DNA of 64,000 bases from Sepiola atlantica. Taxonomy: Eukaryota; Mollusca; Cephalopoda; Sepiida; Sepiolidae. Positions 46,834-60,400 of this stretch are shown piece after piece. The notes beneath the pieces are model-generated. The model searched no databases. It saw nothing but the letters and a program-made list of their open reading frames with translations, and was not told where the DNA came from. Within the stretch, counting starts at the first letter, position 1; the number at the start of each line of letters is the position of its first letter. The stretch lies in the NCBI GenBank assembly GCA_963556195.1, contig CAUVYP010000245.1:113001-177000 (forward strand). Reading direction: 5' to 3'. The position numbers and the translations under genes were made by a program.

Positions 46834-49800
46834 TTGTTGATGTTTGGCGTATTCAGTTTGTATCGACATATCTCCGGGAGTACAAGAGCTGAACTTCTGA
46901 AACTTGGTACTTCAGTAGAAAATGTGTGTCCGCTAATGTCTGCAAAGTTTCGGAGCACAATTCTTATAAATGTGGAAGTTATAAACAAAAGCGATATCAA
47001 CTTTAAATCGCACTAAATTTTGTTGAGGTTTTGCGTATTCAGTTTGTATCGACATATCTCCGGGAGTACAAGAGCTGAACTTCTGAAACTTGGTACTTCA
47101 GTAGAATATGTATTTCCGCTATTGTATGCAAAGTTTTGTTGCACAATTCTTATAAATGTGGAAGTAATATACAAAAACGATATCAACTTGAAATCGCCTT
47201 AAATTTTGTTGATGTTTTGCGTATTCAGTTTGTATCGAACTATCTCCGGGAGTACAAGAGCTGAACTTCTGAAACTCCGTACTTCAGTAGAAAATGTGTG
47301 TCCGCTAATGTCTGCAAAGTTTCGGAGCACAATTCTTATAAATGTGGAAGTTATAAACAAAAGCGATATCAACTTTAAATCGCACTAAATTTTGTTGATG
47401 TTTTGCGTATTCAGGTTGTATCGACATATCTCCGGGAGTACAAGAGCTGAACTTCTGAAACTTGGTACTTCAGTAGAATATGTGTGTCCGCTATTGTCTG
47501 CAAAGTTTCGGAGCACAATTCTTATAAATGTGGAAGTTATAAACAAAAGCGATATCAACTTTAAATCGCACTAAATTTTGTTGATGTTTTGCGTATTCAG
47601 TTTGTATCGACATATCTCTGGGAGTACAAGAGCTGAACTTCTGAAACTTGGTACTTCAGTAGAAAATGTGTGTCCGCTAATGTCTGAAAAGTTTCGGAGC
47701 ACAATTCTTATAAATGTGGAAGTTATAAACAAAAGCGATATCAACTTTAAATCGCTATAAATTTTGTTGATGTTTTGCGTATTCAGTTTGTATCGACATA
47801 TCTCCGGGAGTACAAGAGCTGAACTTCTGAAACTTGGTACTTCAGTAGAATATGTATTTCCGCTATTGTCTGCAAAGTTTTGTTGCACAATTCTTATACA
47901 TGTGGAAGTTATAAACAAAAACGATATCAACTTGAAATCGCCTTAAATTTTGTTGATGTTTTGCGTATTCAGTTTGTATCGACATATCTCCGGGAGTACA
48001 AGAGCTGAACTTCTGAAACTCCGTACTTCAGTAGAAAATGTGTGTCCGCTAATGTCTGCAAAGTTTCGGAGCACAATTCTTATAAATGTGGAAGTTATAA
48101 ACAAAAGCGATATCAACTTTAAATCGCACTAAATTTTGTTTGATGTTTTGCGTATTAAGTTTGTATCGACATATCTCCGGGAGTACAAGAGCTGAACTTC
48201 TGAAACTTGGTACTTCAGTAGAATATGTGTGTCCGCTATTCTCTGCAAAGTTTCGGAGCACAATTCTTATAAATGTGGAAGTTATAAACAAAAGCGATAT
48301 CAACTTTAAATCGCACTAAATTTTGTTGATGTTTTGCGTATTCAGTTTGTATCGACATATCTCTGGGAGTACAAGAGCTGAACTTCTGAAACTTGGTACT
48401 TCAGTAGAATATGTGTGTCCGCTTATGTCTGCAAAGTTTCGGAGCACAATTCTTATAAATGTGGAAGTTATAAACAAAAGCGATATCAACTTTAAATCGC
48501 ACTAAATTTTGTTGATGTTTTGCGTATTCAGTTTGTATCGACATATCTCCGGGAGTACAAGAGCTGAACTTCTGAAACTTGGTACTTCAGTAGAAAATGT
48601 GTGTCCGCTAATGTCTGCAAAGTTTCGGAGCACAATTCTTATAAATGTGGAAGTTATAAACAAAAGCGATATCAACTTTAAATCGCTATAAATTTTGTTG
48701 ATGTTTTGCGTATTCAGTTTGTATCGACATATCTCCGGGAGTACAAGAGCTGAACTTCTGAAACTCCGTACTTCAGTAGAAAATGTGTGTCCGCTAATGT
48801 CTGCAAAGTTTCGGAGCACAATTCTTATAAATGTGGAAGTTATAAACAAAAGCGATATCAACTTTAAATCGCACTAAATTTTGTTGATGTTTTGCGTATT
48901 CAGTTTGTATCGACATATCTCTGGGAGTACAAGAGCTGAACTTCTGAAACTTGGTACTTCAGTAGAATATGTGTGTCCGCTTATGTCTGCAAAGTTTCGG
49001 AGCACAATTCTTATAAATGTGGAAGTTATAAACAAAAGCGATATCAACTTTAAATCGCACTAAATTTTGTTGATGTTTTGCGTATTCAGTTTGTATCGAC
49101 ATATCTCCGGGAGTACAACAGCTGAACTTCTGAAACTTGGTACTTCAGTAGAAAATGTGTGTCCGCTAATGTCTGCAAAGTTTCGGAGCACAATTCTTAT
49201 AAATGTGGAAGTTATAAACAAAAGCGATATCAACTTTAAATCGCACTAAATTTTGTTGATGTTTTGCGTATTCAGTTTGTATCGACATATCTCCGGGAGT
49301 ACAAGAGCTGAACTTCTGAAACTTGGTACTTCAGTAGAATAGGTATTTCCGCTATTGTATGCAAAGTTTTGTTGCACAATTCTTATAAATGTGGAAGTAA
49401 TAAACAAAAACGATATCAACTTGAAATCGCCTTAAATTTTGTTGATGTTTTGCGTATTCAGTTTGTATCGACATATCCCTGGGAGTACAAGAGCTGAACT
49501 TCTGAAACTCCGTACTTCAGTAGAAAATGTGTGTCCGCTAATGTCTGCAAAGTTTCGGAGCACAATTCTTATAAATGTGGAAGTTATAAACAAAAGCGAT
49601 ATCAACTTTAAATCGCACTAAATTTTGTTGATGTTTTGCGTATTCAGTTTGTATCGACATATCTCCGGGAGTACAAGAGCTGAACTTCTGAAACTTGGTA
49701 CTTCAGTAGAAAATGTGTGTCCGCTAATGTCTGCAAAGTTTCGGAGCACAATTCTTATAAATGTGGAAGTTATAAACAAAAGCGATATCAACTTTAAATC

Positions 49801-51297
49801 GCACTCAATTTTGTTGATGTTTTGCGTATTCAGTTTGTATCGACATATCTCCGGGAGTACAAGAGCTGAACTTCTGAAACTCCGTACTTCAGTAGAAAAT
49901 GTGTGTCCGCTAATGTCTGCAAAGTTTCGGAGCACAATTCTTATAAATGTGGAAGTTATAAACAAAAGCGATATCAACTTTAAATCGCACTAAATTTTGT
50001 TGATGTTTTGCGTATTCAGTTTGTATCGACATATCTCCGGGAGTACAAGAGCTGAACTTCTGAAACTTGGTACTTCAGTAGAATACGTATTTCCGCTATT
50101 GTCTGCAAAGTTTTGTTGCACAATTCTTATAAATGTCGAAGTTATAAACAAAAGCGATATCAACTTTAAATCGCACTAAATTTTGTTGATGTTTTGCGTA
50201 TTCAGTTTGTATCGACATATCTCCGGGAGTACAAGAGCTGAACTTCTGAAACTTTGTATTTCAGTAGAAAATGTGTGTCCGCTAATGTCTGCAAAGTTTC
50301 GGAGCACAATTCTTATAAATGTGGAAGTTATAAACAAAAGCGATATCAACTTTAAATCGCACTAAATTTTGTTGATGTTTTGCGTATTCAGTTTGTATCG
50401 ACATATCTCCGGGAGTACAAGAGCTGAACTTCTGAAACTCCGTACTTCAGTAGAAAATGTGTGTCCGCTAATGTCTGCAAAGTTTTGTTGCACAATTCTT
50501 ATAAATGTGGAAGTTATAAACAAAAGCGATATCAACTTTAAATCGCACTAAATTTTGTTGATGTTTTGCGTATTCAGTTTGTATCGACATATCTCCGGGA
50601 GTACAAGGGCTGAACTTCTGAAACTTGGTACGTCAGTAGAAAATGTGTGTCCGCTAATGTCTGCAAAGTTTCGGAGCACAATTCTTATAAATGTGGAAGT
50701 TATAAACAAAAGCGATATCAACTTTAAATCGCACTAAATTTTGTTGATGTTTTGCGTATTCAGTTTGTATCGACATATCTCCGGGAGTACAAGAGCTGAA
50801 CTTCTGAAACTCCGTACTTCAGTAGAAAATGTGTGTCCGCTAATGTCTGCAAAGTTTCGGAGCACAATTCTTATAAATGTGGAAGTTATAAACAAAAGCG
50901 ATATCAACTTTAAATCGCACTAAATTTTGTTGATGTTTTCGTATTCAGTTTGTATCGACATATCTCCGGGAGTACAAGAGCTGAACTTCTGAAACTTGGT
51001 ACTTCAGTAGAATATGTATTTCCGCTATTGTCTGCAAAGTTTTGTTGCACAATTCTTATAAATGTGAAAGTTATAAACAAAAACGATATCAACTTGAAAT
51101 CGCCTTAAATTTTGTTGATGTTTTGCGTATTCAGTTTGTATCGACATATCTCCGGGAGTACAAGAGCTGAACTTCTGAAACTTGGTACTTCAGTAGAAAA
51201 TGTCTGTCCGCTAATGTCTGCAAAGTTTCGGAGCACAATTCTTATAAATGTTGAAGTTATAAACAAAAGCGATATCAACTTTAAATCGCACTAAATT
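46834..51297 (+). repeat. Mosaic block, 24 monomers
   Basis: This 4,464-bp block has no clean internal period. 46834-47577 resembles 56690-57433: GTTTGGCG type A, then type B with ATTGTATGCAAAG, then A-R, then type C. The 187-bp TTTGTTTGATG monomer appears at 48136, and TCTCTGGG monomers with CCGCTTATG sit at 48323 and 48881. The monomer at 49253 has an in-frame TAG (GAATAGGTATTTCC). The monomer at 50369 joins a type A-R front to a type B TGTTGC. 50555-51297 resembles 708-1450. Confidence 0.82.
50927..51111 (+). repeat. 185-bp marker monomer class GATGTTTTCG
   Basis: The G at nt 14 is lost. The variant is found at 1080, 50927, 52786 and 55017, always in a type B monomer with AATGTGAAAG and CCTTAA, and always followed by a GTCTGTCC monomer. 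The copy at 1080 lies about 50 kb from the others, so distant parts of the array share this lineage. Confidence 0.92.
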
Positions 51298-53528
51298 TTG
51301 TTGATGTTTTGCGTATTCAGTTTGTATCGACATATCTCCGGGAGTACAAGAGCTGAACTTCTGAAACTTGGTACTTCAGTAGAATATGTATTTCCGCTAT
51401 TGTCTGCAAAGTTTTGTTGCACAATTCTTATAAATGTGGAAGTTATAAACAAAAGCGATATCAACTTTAAATCGCCTTAAATTTTGTTGATTTTTTGCGT
51501 ATTCAGTTTGTATCGACATATCTCCGGGAGTACAAGAGCTGAACTTCTGAAACTCCGTACTTCAGTAGAATATGTGTGTCCGCTATTGTCTGCAAAGTTT
51601 CGGAGCACAATTCTTATAAATGTGGAATTTATAAACAAAAGCGATATCAACTTTAAATCGCACTAAATTTTGTTGATGTTTTGCGTATTCAGTTTGTATC
51701 GACATATCTCTGGGAGTACAAGAGCTGAACTTCTGAAACTTGGTACTTCAGTAGAAAATGTGTGTCCGCTAATGTCTGCAAAGTTTCGGAGCACAATTCT
51801 TATAAATGTGGAAGTTATAAACAAAAGCGATATCAACTTTAAATCGCACTAAATTTTGTTGATGTTTTGCGTATTCAGTTTGTATCGACATATCTCCGGG
51901 AGTACAAGAGCTGAACTTCTGAAACTCCGTACTTCAGTAGAAAATGTGTGTCCGCTAATGTCTGCAAAGTTTCGGAGCACAATTCTTATAAATGTGGAAG
52001 TTATAAACAAAAGCGATATCAACTTTAAATCGCACTAAATTTTGTTGATGTTTTGCGTATTCAGTTTGTATCGACATATCTCCGGGAGTACAAGAGCTGA
52101 ACTTCTGAAACTTGGTACTTCAGTAGAAAATGTGTGTCCGCTAATGTCTGCAAAGTTTCGGAGCACAATTCTTATAAATGTGGAAGTTATAAACAAAAGC
52201 GATATCAACTTTAAATCGCACTAAATTTTGTTGATGTTTTGCGTATTCAGTTTGTATCGACATATCTCCGGGAGTACAAGAGCTGAACTTCTGAAACTCC
52301 GTACTTCAGTAGAAAATGTGTGTCCGCTAATGTCTGCAAAGTTTCGGAGCACAATTCTTATAAATGTGGAAGTTATAAACAAAAGCGATATCAACTTTAA
52401 ATCGCACTAAATTTTGTTGATGTTTTGCGTATTCAGTTTGTATCGACATATCTCCGGGAGTACAAGGGCTGAACTTCTGAAACTTGGTACGTCAGTAGAA
52501 AATGTGTGTCCGCTAATGTCTGCAAAGTTTCGGAGCACAATTCTTATAAATGTGGAAGTTATAAACAAAAGCGATATCAACTTTAAATCGCACTAAATTT
52601 TGTTGATGTTTTGCGTATTCAGTTTGTATCGACATATCTCCGGGAGTACAAGAGCTGAACTTCTGAAACTTGGTACTTCAGTAGAAAATGTGTGTCCGCT
52701 AATGTCTGCAAAGTTTCGGAGCACAATTCTTATAAATGTGGAAGTTATAAACAAAAGCGATATCAACTTTAAATCGCACTAAATTTTGTTGATGTTTTCG
52801 TATTCAGTTTGTATCGACATATCTCCGGGAGTACAAGAGCTGAACTTCTGAAACTTGGTACTTCAGTAGAATATGTATTTCCGCTATTGTCTGCAAAGTT
52901 TTGTTGCACAATTCTTATAAATGTGAAAGTTATAAACAAAAACGATATCAACTTGAAATCGCCTTAAATTTTGTTGATGTTTTGCGTATTCAGTTTGTAT
53001 CGACATATCTCCGGGAGTACAAGAGCTGAACTTCTGAAACTTGGTACTTCAGTAGAAAATGTCTGTCCGCTAATGTCTGCAAAGTTTCGGAGCACAATTC
53101 TTATAAATGTGGAAGTTATAAACAAAAGCGATATCAACTTTAAATCGCACTAAATTTTGTTGATGTTTTGCGTATTCAGTTTGTATCGACATATCTCCGG
53201 GAGTACAAGAGCTGAACTTCTGAAACTTGGTACTTCAGTAGAATATGTGTGTCCGCTATTGTCTGCAAAATTTCGGAGCACAATTCTTATAAATGTGGAA
53301 GTTATAAACAAAAGCGATATCAACTTTAAATCGCACTAAATTTTGTTGATGTTTTACGTATTCAGTTTGTATCGACATATCTCTGGGAGTACAAGTGCTG
53401 AACTTCTGAAACTTGGTACTTCAGTAGAAAATGTGTGTCCGCTAATGTCTGCAAAGTTTCGGAGCACAATTCTTATAAATGTTGAAGTTATAAACAAAAG
53501 CGATATCAACTTTTAATCGCACTAAATT
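51298..53528 (+). repeat. 12-monomer HOR, copy 1 of a tandem duplication
   Basis: This 2,231-bp unit starts with type B and CCTTAA, followed by a chimeric monomer (51484) with GATTTTTTGCG, CTCCGT and a type C core. It includes the rare GTGGAATTTATAAAC (51634), GTACGTCAG (52414), the 185-bp GATGTTTTCG monomer (52786), GCAAAATTTCGG (53157) and GATGTTTTACG with ACAAGTGCTG (53343). Every slot recurs at 53529-55759. Confidence 0.92.
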
Positions 53529-55759
53529 TTGTTGATGTTTTGCGTATTCAGTTTGTATCGACATATCTCCGGGAGTACAAGAGCTGAACTTCTGAAACTT
53601 GGTACTTCAGTAGAATATGTATTTCCGCTATTGTCTGCAAAGTTTTGTTGCACAATTCTTATAAATGTGGAAGTTATAAACAAAAGCGATATCAACTTTA
53701 AATCGCCTTAAATTTTGTTGATTTTTTGCGTATTCAGTTTGTATCGACATATCTCCGGGAGTACAAGAGCTGAACTTCTGAAACTCCGTACTTCAGTAGA
53801 ATATGTGTGTCCGCTATTGTCTGCAAAGTTTCGGAGCACAATTCTTATAAATGTGGAATTTATAAACAAAAGCGATATCAACTTTAAATCGCACTAAATT
53901 TTGTTGATGTTTTGCGTATTCAGTTTGTATCGACATATCTCTGGGAGTACAAGAGCTGAACTTCTGAAACTTGGTACTTCAGTAGAAAATGTGTGTCCGC
54001 TAATGTCTGCAAAGTTTCGGAGCACAATTCTTATAAATGTGGAAGTTATAAACAAAAGCGATATCAACTTTAAATCGCACTAAATTTTGTTGATGTTTTG
54101 CGTATTCAGTTTGTATCGACATATCTCCGGGAGTACAAGAGCTGAACTTCTGAAACTCCGTACTTCAGTAGAAAATGTGTGTCCGCTAATGTCTGCAAAG
54201 TTTCGGAGCACAATTCTTATAAATGTGGAAGTTATAAACAAAAGCGATATCAACTTTAAATCGCACTAAATTTTGTTGATGTTTTGCGTATTCAGTTTGT
54301 ATCGACATATCTCCGGGAGTACAAGAGCTGAACTTCTGAAACTTGGTACTTCAGTAGAAAATGTGTGTCCGCTAATGTCTGCAAAGTTTCGGAGCACAAT
54401 TCTTATAAATGTGGAAGTTATAAACAAAAGCGATATCAACTTTAAATCGCACTAAATTTTGTTGATGTTTTGCGTATTCAGTTTGTATCGACATATCTCC
54501 GGGAGTACAAGAGCTGAACTTCTGAAACTCCGTACTTCAGTAGAAAATGTGTGTCCGCTAATGTCTGCAAAGTTTCGGAGCACAATTCTTATAAATGTGG
54601 AAGTTATAAACAAAAGCGATATCAACTTTAAATCGCACTAAATTTTGTTGATGTTTTGCGTATTCAGTTTGTATCGACATATCTCCGGGAGTACAAGGGC
54701 TGAACTTCTGAAACTTGGTACGTCAGTAGAAAATGTGTGTCCGCTAATGTCTGCAAAGTTTCGGAGCACAATTCTTATAAATGTGGAAGTTATAAACAAA
54801 AGCGATATCAACTTTAAATCGCACTAAATTTTGTTGATGTTTTGCGTATTCAGTTTGTATCGACATATCTCCGGGAGTACAAGAGCTGAACTTCTGAAAC
54901 TTGGTACTTCAGTAGAAAATGTGTGTCCGCTAATGTCTGCAAAGTTTCGGAGCACAATTCTTATAAATGTGGAAGTTATAAACAAAAGCGATATCAACTT
55001 TAAATCGCACTAAATTTTGTTGATGTTTTCGTATTCAGTTTGTATCGACATATCTCCGGGAGTACAAGAGCTGAACTTCTGAAACTTGGTACTTCAGTAG
55101 AATATGTATTTCCGCTATTGTCTGCAAAGTTTTGTTGCACAATTCTTATAAATGTGAAAGTTATAAACAAAAACGATATCAACTTGAAATCGCCTTAAAT
55201 TTTGTTGATGTTTTGCGTATTCAGTTTGTATCGACATATCTCCGGGAGTACAAGAGCTGAACTTCTGAAACTTGGTACTTCAGTAGAAAATGTCTGTCCG
55301 CTAATGTCTGCAAAGTTTCGGAGCACAATTCTTATAAATGTGGAAGTTATAAACAAAAGCGATATCAACTTTAAATCGCACTAAATTTTGTTGATGTTTT
55401 GCGTATTCAGTTTGTATCGACATATCTCCGGGAGTACAAGAGCTGAACTTCTGAAACTTGGTACTTCAGTAGAATATGTGTGTCCGCTATTGTCTGCAAA
55501 ATTTCGGAGCACAATTCTTATAAATGTGGAAGTTATAAACAAAAGCGATATCAACTTTAAATCGCACTAAATTTTGTTGATGTTTTACGTATTCAGTTTG
55601 TATCGACATATCTCTGGGAGTACAAGTGCTGAACTTCTGAAACTTGGTACTTCAGTAGAAAATGTGTGTCCGCTAATGTCTGCAAAGTTTCGGAGCACAA
55701 TTCTTATAAATGTTGAAGTTATAAACAAAAGCGATATCAACTTTTAATCGCACTAAATT
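53529..55759 (+). repeat. 12-monomer HOR, copy 2 of a tandem duplication
   Basis: This unit is offset 2,231 bp from 51298-53528, and I noticed no differences in the marker variants compared. The last slot (55574) again has TTTTAATCGC, which ends the forward frame five codons early. The next monomer, at 55760, has ATTGTATGC and AAC at nt 157-159, so no third copy follows. Confidence 0.92.
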
Positions 55760-57433
55760 TTGTTGATGTTTTGCGTATTCAGTTTGTATCGACATATCTC
55801 CGGGAGTACAAGAGCTGAACTTCTGAAACTTGGTACTTCAGTAGAATATGTATTTCCGCTATTGTATGCAAAGTTTTGTTGCACAATTCTTATAAATGTG
55901 GAAGTTATAAACAAAAACGATATCAACTTGAAATCGCCTTAAATTTTGTTGATGTTTTGCGTATTCCGTTTGTATCGACATATCTCCGGGAGTACAAGAG
56001 CTGAACTTCTGAAACTTGGTACTTCAGTAGAAAATGTGTGTCCGCTAATGTCTGCAAAGTTTCGGAGCACAATTCTTATAAATGTGGAAGTTATAAACAA
56101 AAGCGATATCAACTTTAAATCGCACTAAATTTTGTTGATGTTTTGCGTATTCAGTTTGTATCGACATATCTCCGGGAGTACAAGAGCTGAACTTCTGAAA
56201 CTTGGTACTTCAGTAGAATATGTGTGTCCGCTATTGTCTGCAAAGTTTCGGAGCACAATTCTTATAAATGTGGAAGTTATAAACAAAAGCGATATCAACT
56301 TTAAATCGCACTAAATTTTGTTGATGTTTTGCGTATTCAGTTTGTATCGACATATCTCTGGGAGTACAAGAGCTGAACTTCTGAAACTTGGTACTTCAGT
56401 AGAAAATGTGTGTCCGCTAATGTCTGCAAAGTTTCGGAGCACAATTCTTATAAATGTGGAAGTTATAAACAAAAGCGATATCAACTTTAAATCGCTATAA
56501 ATTTTGTTGATGTTTTGCGTATTCAGTTTGTATCGACATATCTCCGGGAGTACAAGAGCTGAACTTCTGAAACTTGGTACTTCAGTAGAATATGTATTTC
56601 CGCTATTGTCTGCAAAGTTTTGTTGCACAATTCTTATAAATGTGGAAGTTATAAACAAAAGCGATATCAACTTTAAATCGCACTAAATTTTGTTGATGTT
56701 TGGCGTATTCAGTTTGTATCGACATATCTCCGGGAGTACAAGAGCTGAACTTCTGAAACTTGGTACTTCAGTAGAAAATGTGTGTCCGCTAATGTCTGCA
56801 AAGTTTCGGAGCACAATTCTTATAAATGTGGAAGTTATAAACAAAAGCGATATCAACTTTAAATCGCACTAAATTTTGTTGATGTTTTGCGTATTCAGTT
56901 TGTATCGACATATCTCCGGGAGTACAAGAGCTGAACTTCTGAAACTTGGTACTTCAGTAGAATATGTATTTCCGCTATTGTATGCAAAGTTTGGTTGCAC
57001 AATTCTTATAAATGTGGAAGTTGTAAACTTAAACTATATCAACTTGAAATCGCCTTAAATTTTGTTGATGTTTTGCGTATTCAGTTTGTATCGACATATC
57101 TCCGGGAGTACAAGAGCTGAACTTCTGAAACTCCGTACTTCAGTAGAAAATGTGTGTCCGCTAATGTCTGCAAAGTTTCGGAGCACAATTCGTATAAATG
57201 TGGAAGTTATAAACAAAAGCGATATCAACTTTAAATCGCACTAAATTTTGTTGATGTTTTGCGTATTCAGTTTGTATCGACATATCTCCGGGAGTACAAG
57301 AGCTGAACTTCTGAAACTTGGTACTTCAGTAGAATATGTGTGTCCGCTATTGTCTGCAAAGTTTCGGAGCACAATTCTTATAAATGTGGAAGTTATAAAC
57401 AAAAGCGATATCAACTTTAAATCGCACTAAATT
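55760..57433 (+). repeat. Mosaic block, 9 monomers
   Basis: This 1,674-bp block holds two type B monomers with ATTGTATGCAAAG (55760 and 56876), a GTATTCCGTTTG monomer (55946) like that at 150, the CTATAAATT monomer (56318) and GTTTGGCG (56690). The monomer at 56876 is the most diverged type B seen here: GTTTGGTTGC, GTTGTAAACTTAAAC and CTATATCAAC, the last destroying the usual GATATC. Confidence 0.82.
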
Positions 57434-60400
57434 TTGTTGATGTTTTGCGTATTCAGTTTGTATCGACATATCTCTGGGAGTACAAGAGCTGAACTTCTGA
57501 AACTTGGTACTTCAGTAGAAAATGTGTGTCCGCTAATGTCTGCAAAGTTTCGGAGCACAATTCTTATAAATGTGGAAGTTATAAACAAAAGCGATATCAA
57601 CTTTAAATCGCACTAAATTTTGTTGATGTTTTGCGTATTCAGTTTGTATCGACATATCTCCGGGAGTACAAGAGCTGAACTTCTGAAACTCCGTACTTCA
57701 GTAGAAAATGTGTGTCCGCTAATGTCTGCAAAGTTTCGGAGCACAATTCTTATAAATGTGGAAGTTATAAACAAAAGCGATATCAAGTTTAAATCGCACT
57801 AAATTTTGTTGATGTTTTGCGTATTCAGTTTGTATCGACATATCTCCGGGAGTACAAGAGCTGAACTTCTGAAACTTGGTACTTCAGTAGAATACGTATT
57901 TCCGCTATTGTCTGCAAAGTTTTGTTGCACAATTCTTATAAATGTGGAAGTTATAAACAAAAGCGATATCAACTTTAAATCGCACTAAATTTTGTTGATG
58001 TTTTGCGTATTCAGTTTGTATCGACATATCTCCGGGAGTACAAGAGCTGAACTTCTGAAACTTGGTACTTCAGTAGAAAATGTCTGTCCGCTGATGTCTG
58101 CAAAGTTTCGGAGCACAATTCTTATAAATGTGGAAGTTATAAACAAAAGCGATATCAACTTTAAATCGCACTAAATTTTGTTGATGTTTTGCGTATTCAG
58201 TTTGTATCGACATATCTCCGGGAGTACAAGAGCTGAACTTCTGAAACTTGGTACTTCAGTAGAATATGTGTGTCCGCTATTGTCTGCAAAATTTCGGAGC
58301 ACAATTCTTATAAATGTGGAAGTTATAAACAAAAGCGATATCAACTTTAAATCGCACTAAATTTTGTTGATGTTTTGCGTATTCAGTTTGTATCGACATA
58401 TCTCTGGGAGTACAAGAGCTGAACTTCTGAAACTTGGTACTTCAGTAGAAAATGTGTGTCCGCTAATGTCTGCAAAGTTTCGGAGCACAATTCTTATAAA
58501 TGTTGAAGTTATAAACAAAAGCGATATCAACTTTAAATCGCACTAAATTTTGTTGATGTTTGGCGTATTCAGTTTGTATCGACATATCTCCGGGAGTACA
58601 AGAGCTGAACTTCTGAAACTTGGTACTTCAGTAGAATATGTATTTCCGCTATTGTCTGCAAAGTTTTGTTGCACAATTCTTATAAATGTGGAAGTTATAA
58701 ACAAAAGCGATATCAACTTTAAATCGCCTTAAATTTTGTTGATTTTTTGCGTATTCAGTTTGTATCGACATATCTCCGGGAGTACAAGAGCTGAACTTCT
58801 GAAACTTGGTACTTCAGTAGAAAATGTGTGTCCGCTAATATCTGCAAAGTTTCGGAGCACAATTCTTATAAATGTGGAAGTTATAAACAAAAGCGATATC
58901 AACTTTAAATCGCACTAAATTTTGTTGATGTTTTGCGTATTCAGTTTGTATCGACATATCTCCGGGAGTACAAGACCTGAACTTCTGAAACTTACTACTT
59001 CAGTAGAATATGTATTTCCGCTATTGTCTGCAAAGTTTCGGAGCACAATTCTTATAAATGTGGAAGTTATAAACAAAAGCGATATCAACTTTAAATCGCA
59101 CTAAATTTTGTTGATGTTTGGCGTATTCAGTTTGTATCGACATATCTCCGGGAGTACAAGAGCTGAACTTCTGAAACTTGGTACTTCAGTAGAAAATGTG
59201 TGTCCGCTAATGTCTGCAAAGTTTCGGAGCACAATTCTTATAAATGTGGAAGTTATAAACAAAAGCGATATCAACTTTAAATCGCACTAAATTTTGTTGA
59301 TGTTTTGCGTATTCAGTTTGTATCGACATATCTCCGGGAGTACAAGAGCTGAACTTCTGAAACTTGGTACTTCAGTAGAATATGTATTTCCGCTATTGTA
59401 TGCAAAGTTTTGTTGCACAATTCTTATAAATGTGGAAGTTATAAACAAAAACGATATCAACTTGAAATCGCCTTAAATTTTGTTGATGTTTTGCGTATTC
59501 AGTTTGTATCGACATATCTCCGGGAGTACAAGAGCTGAACTTCTGAAACTCCGTACTTCAGTAGAATATGTGTGTCCGCTATTGTCTGCAAAGTTTCGGA
59601 GCACAATTCTTATAAATGTGGAAGTTATAAACAAAAGCGATATCAACTTTAAATCGCACTAAATTTTGTTGATGTTTTGCGTATTCAGTTTGTATCGACA
59701 TATCTCTGGGAGTACAAGAGCTGAACTTCTGAAACTTGGTACTTCAGTAGAAAATGTGTGTCCGCTAATGTCTGCAAAGTTTCGGAGCACAATTCTTATA
59801 AATGTGGAAGTTATAAACAAAAGCGATATCAACTTTAAATCGCACTAAATTTTGTTGATGTTTTACGTATTCAGTTTGTATCGACATATCTCCGGGAGTA
59901 CAAGAGCTGAACTTCTGAAACTCCGTACTTCAGTAGAAAATGTGTGTCCGCTAATGTCTGCAAAGTTTCGGAGCACAATTCTTATAAATGTGGAAGTTAT
60001 AAACAAAAGCGATATCAACTTTAAATCGCACTAAATTTTGTTGATGTTTTGCGTATTCAGTTTGTATCGACATATCTCCGGGAGTACAAGAGCTGAACTT
60101 CTGAAACTTGGTACTTCAGTAGAATACGTATTTCCGCTATTGTCTGCAAAGTTTTGTTGCACAATTCTTATAAATGTAGAAGTTATAAACAAAAGCGATA
60201 TCAACTTTAAATCGCACTAAATTTTGTTGATGTTTTGCGTATTCAGTTTGTATCGACATATCTCCGGGAGTACAAGAGCTGAACTTCTGAAACTTGGTAC
60301 TTCAGTAGAAAATGTGTGTCCGCTAATGTCTGCAAAGTTTCGGAGCACAATTCTTATAAATGTGGAAGTTATAAACAAAAGCGATATCAACTTTAAATCG

